The notes under the pieces are model-generated. The model saw only the letters and a list, made by a program, of their open reading frames with translations, was not told the DNA's origin and made no database searches. Made by a program: the position numbers and the translations under genes. Of a DNA stretch of 7,775 nt, positions 7,049 to 7,775 are shown one piece after another. The DNA is from CAZAGT01 sp964484515 (GTDB taxonomy: Bacteria; Desulfobacterota; DSM-4660; Desulfatiglandales; HGW-15). The stretch spans positions 1 to 7,775 of the forward strand of contig CAZAGT010000249.1 of NCBI GenBank assembly GCA_964484515.1, read 5' to 3'. Every line of letters begins with the position of its first letter. The first letter of the stretch is position 1.

Positions 7049-7289
7049 GAGGCTGCCGGAAAACCCCCTTCTGTCCCGATTGCATCGGGATTACCCTCAT
7101 CCTTCGTCACTGCGGCGTACGCTAGAGGCCCGAGGCTCAAGGTGCGAGGAACGAGGAAAGGAAGAAATAAACATAAAGCTGTCTTCTTTCTTTGTCTTTC
7201 TTTGCCTTCCGCCTCGAACCTCGGTCCTCGAACCTGAGGGTTCGTACACGTCATTCCTCAGGATTTCGTCCCGCTCAAAAAGAGCGGGA
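7049..7289. repeat. Structured intergenic repeat, copy B
   Basis: This is the counterpart of copy A in the same orientation, starting 27 bases upstream of the ABC gene's ATG. It contains a perfect hairpin, TCCCGAT 7074-7080 with ATCGGGA 7084-7090 and a TGC loop, then CCCTCATC and GTCAC. An imperfect inverted repeat follows: bases about 7140-7156 pair with the CCTCGGTCCTCGAACC block at 7217-7232, and the 3' arm has an extra CCTCGAA-type unit. The right end (TTCGTAC, TCATTC, GGATTTC, 7240-7267) matches copy A. It closes with a perfect 8-base-pair stem, 7269-7276 with 7282-7289, around five As. No terminal target duplication or transposase is visible. Origin as a non-autonomous mobile or REP-like element is inference. 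Confidence 0.75.
7269..7289. other. Perfect 8-bp hairpin at the repeat edge
   Basis: TCCCGCTC and GAGCGGGA pair fully around an AAAAA loop. Neither strand has a proper T tract immediately after the stem, so it is not called a terminator. It lies at the outer edge of repeat copy B and may be part of that element. Copy A keeps only a degenerate match (TTGCCCGC at 5043-5050). Confidence 0.6.
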
Positions 7290-7302
7290 TGGACATTTTC
7301 CG

Positions 7303-7327
7303 GAAGCCTCCGAAGGAGCTGGGCTTC
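7303..7327. other. Short nested hairpin upstream of the permease
   Basis: GAAGC (7303-7307) pairs with GCTTC (7323-7327), and inside it CTCC (7308-7311) pairs with GGAG (7315-7318) around a GAA loop, leaving a small bulge. It lies in the untranslated stretch between the repeat and the possible small gene. It could be a leader structure of the plus-strand transcript. Its function is unknown. Confidence 0.35.
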
Positions 7328-7406
7328 TTCAGGGGCTCCTATATGGCTATTGGATATCAGAGTCCCCATCATACCCCAACCGGTTCCGAATACCAAAAGG
7401 AGAAGC

Positions 7407-7616
7407 TTGAACCCTCATTTTCAACTGCCGGGTGGGCTCGTTGAGGCTGGACATGGGTACGACATTGCACTATTTCTTGATGACGTTCGGGCCGACCACA
7501 GAGCCTTAAGGATGTTTACCCATTTGGGCGGACGGAACCATGGAGTCGATTTTGCAGAAAGTTTGAGATCTTCAGCCTTGTCGGCACTTGATAAAGAAAA
7601 GATAGGGGCGGAATGA
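7407..7616 (+). CDS. Possible small gene overlapping the permease start
   Basis: A 69-residue frame from a TTG at 7407, with AGGAG at 7398-7402 four bases upstream, stops with TGA at 7614-7616. The stop overlaps the permease ATG as ATGA, an arrangement typical of translationally coupled genes. The frame stays open upstream to 7014, but that part runs through repeat copy B and is not expected to be coding. The product starts MNPHFQLPGGL and is charged toward the end. I do not recognise it. Codon third positions are less G/C-rich than in the ABC gene, so it could be a decayed gene end or chance. Support is limited to the overlap and the purine-rich site. Confidence 0.3.
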   Translation: MNPHFQLPGGLVEAGHGYDIALFLDDVRADHRALRMFTHLGGRNHGVDFAESLRSSALSALDKEKIGAE

Positions 7617-7775
7617 TCGAGACGACCCAGCTCCAGTCCAAAAAGAGATTCTGGAGTGCTTGGCTGGACGCCGTTGCCGTCTACCGGGAGCGGCGTCTGA
7701 TCATCGTGTTCCTGATGGGCTTTGCGAGCGGCCTCCCGTTCTTACTTTCGGCCGCTACGTTGTCGATCTGGCTGA
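7613..7775 (+). CDS. AmpG-like muropeptide permease, N-terminus only (truncated by the window)
   Basis: Only the first 54 codons are present. After a basic cytosolic start of about 28 residues, the first membrane segment reads IIVFLMGFASGLPFLLSAAT and continues TLSIWL. This closely matches the GFASGLP...TLQAWM beginning of AmpG, the inner-membrane major facilitator permease that imports anhydro-muropeptides for peptidoglycan recycling in Gram-negative bacteria. The 28-residue N-terminal extension is longer than in the enterobacterial protein. AGGGG at 7604-7608 sits four bases before the ATG at 7613. Other members of the same facilitator group, such as acetyl-CoA transporter-like proteins, begin similarly, so the substrate is inferred. 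It is transcribed divergently from the ABC exporter. Confidence 0.75.
   Translation, partial: MIETTQLQSKKRFWSAWLDAVAVYRERRLIIVFLMGFASGLPFLLSAATLSIWL

Noticed and set aside
7014..7406. Upstream part of the 200-codon plus-strand frame 7014-7616
   Set aside because: It runs through repeat copy B and its hairpins, opposite the ABC start region; its composition follows the repeat rather than a protein.

Overview
The window looks like a piece of a Gram-negative, moderately GC-rich environmental bacterial chromosome. The Gram-negative reading rests on the AmpG-like permease at the right edge and on an exported protein with a c-type heme motif. Lineage cannot be fixed from the sequence. The overall style (CxxCH plus PKD-like repeat proteins, G/C-rich palindromic intergenic repeats) resembles NC10, Nitrospirota or deltaproteobacterial genomes, but that is an impression only.

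Layout, left to right. (1) A plus-strand gene (77-2641) encodes an 854-residue secreted protein: signal peptide, one CxxCH site, an Ig-like segment, six tandem PKD-like domains of about 92 residues and a charged helical C-terminus. A hairpin terminator follows. (2) A 564-base gap (2642-3205) separates it from the next gene, which is convergent; no supportable gene lies in the gap. (3) A minus-strand gene (4750-3206) encodes a GHKL/Hsp90-like ATPase resembling MutL/MORC-type bacterial ATP-binding proteins. (4) A minus-strand gene (7022-5064) encodes a complete half-size ABC exporter with membrane and ATPase domains fused. (5) A 590-base divergent region leads to the start of a plus-strand AmpG-like major facilitator permease (7613 to the window end, truncated). 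A possible 69-codon reading frame overlaps the permease start by ATGA.

The most notable non-coding feature is a diverged, structured intergenic repeat present twice in the same orientation: about 4850-5048, directly after the ABC gene's stop, and about 7049-7289, directly before its start. Each copy carries a short TCCCGAT hairpin, a longer imperfect inverted repeat built from GAGG/CCTC words, and a shared right end, so the two copies bracket the ABC exporter gene.

The genes do not form an obvious single pathway. The ABC and GHKL genes share a strand but lie 313 bases apart with a repeat copy between them, so a joint operon is uncertain. The exporter and the AmpG-like permease are divergently arranged envelope transporters. 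The PKD-like protein is probably exported across the inner membrane. No complete, recognisable new multigene system is visible. The best leads are the repeat pair, the domain combination and recent repeat expansion in the PKD-like protein, and the orphan GHKL ATPase.
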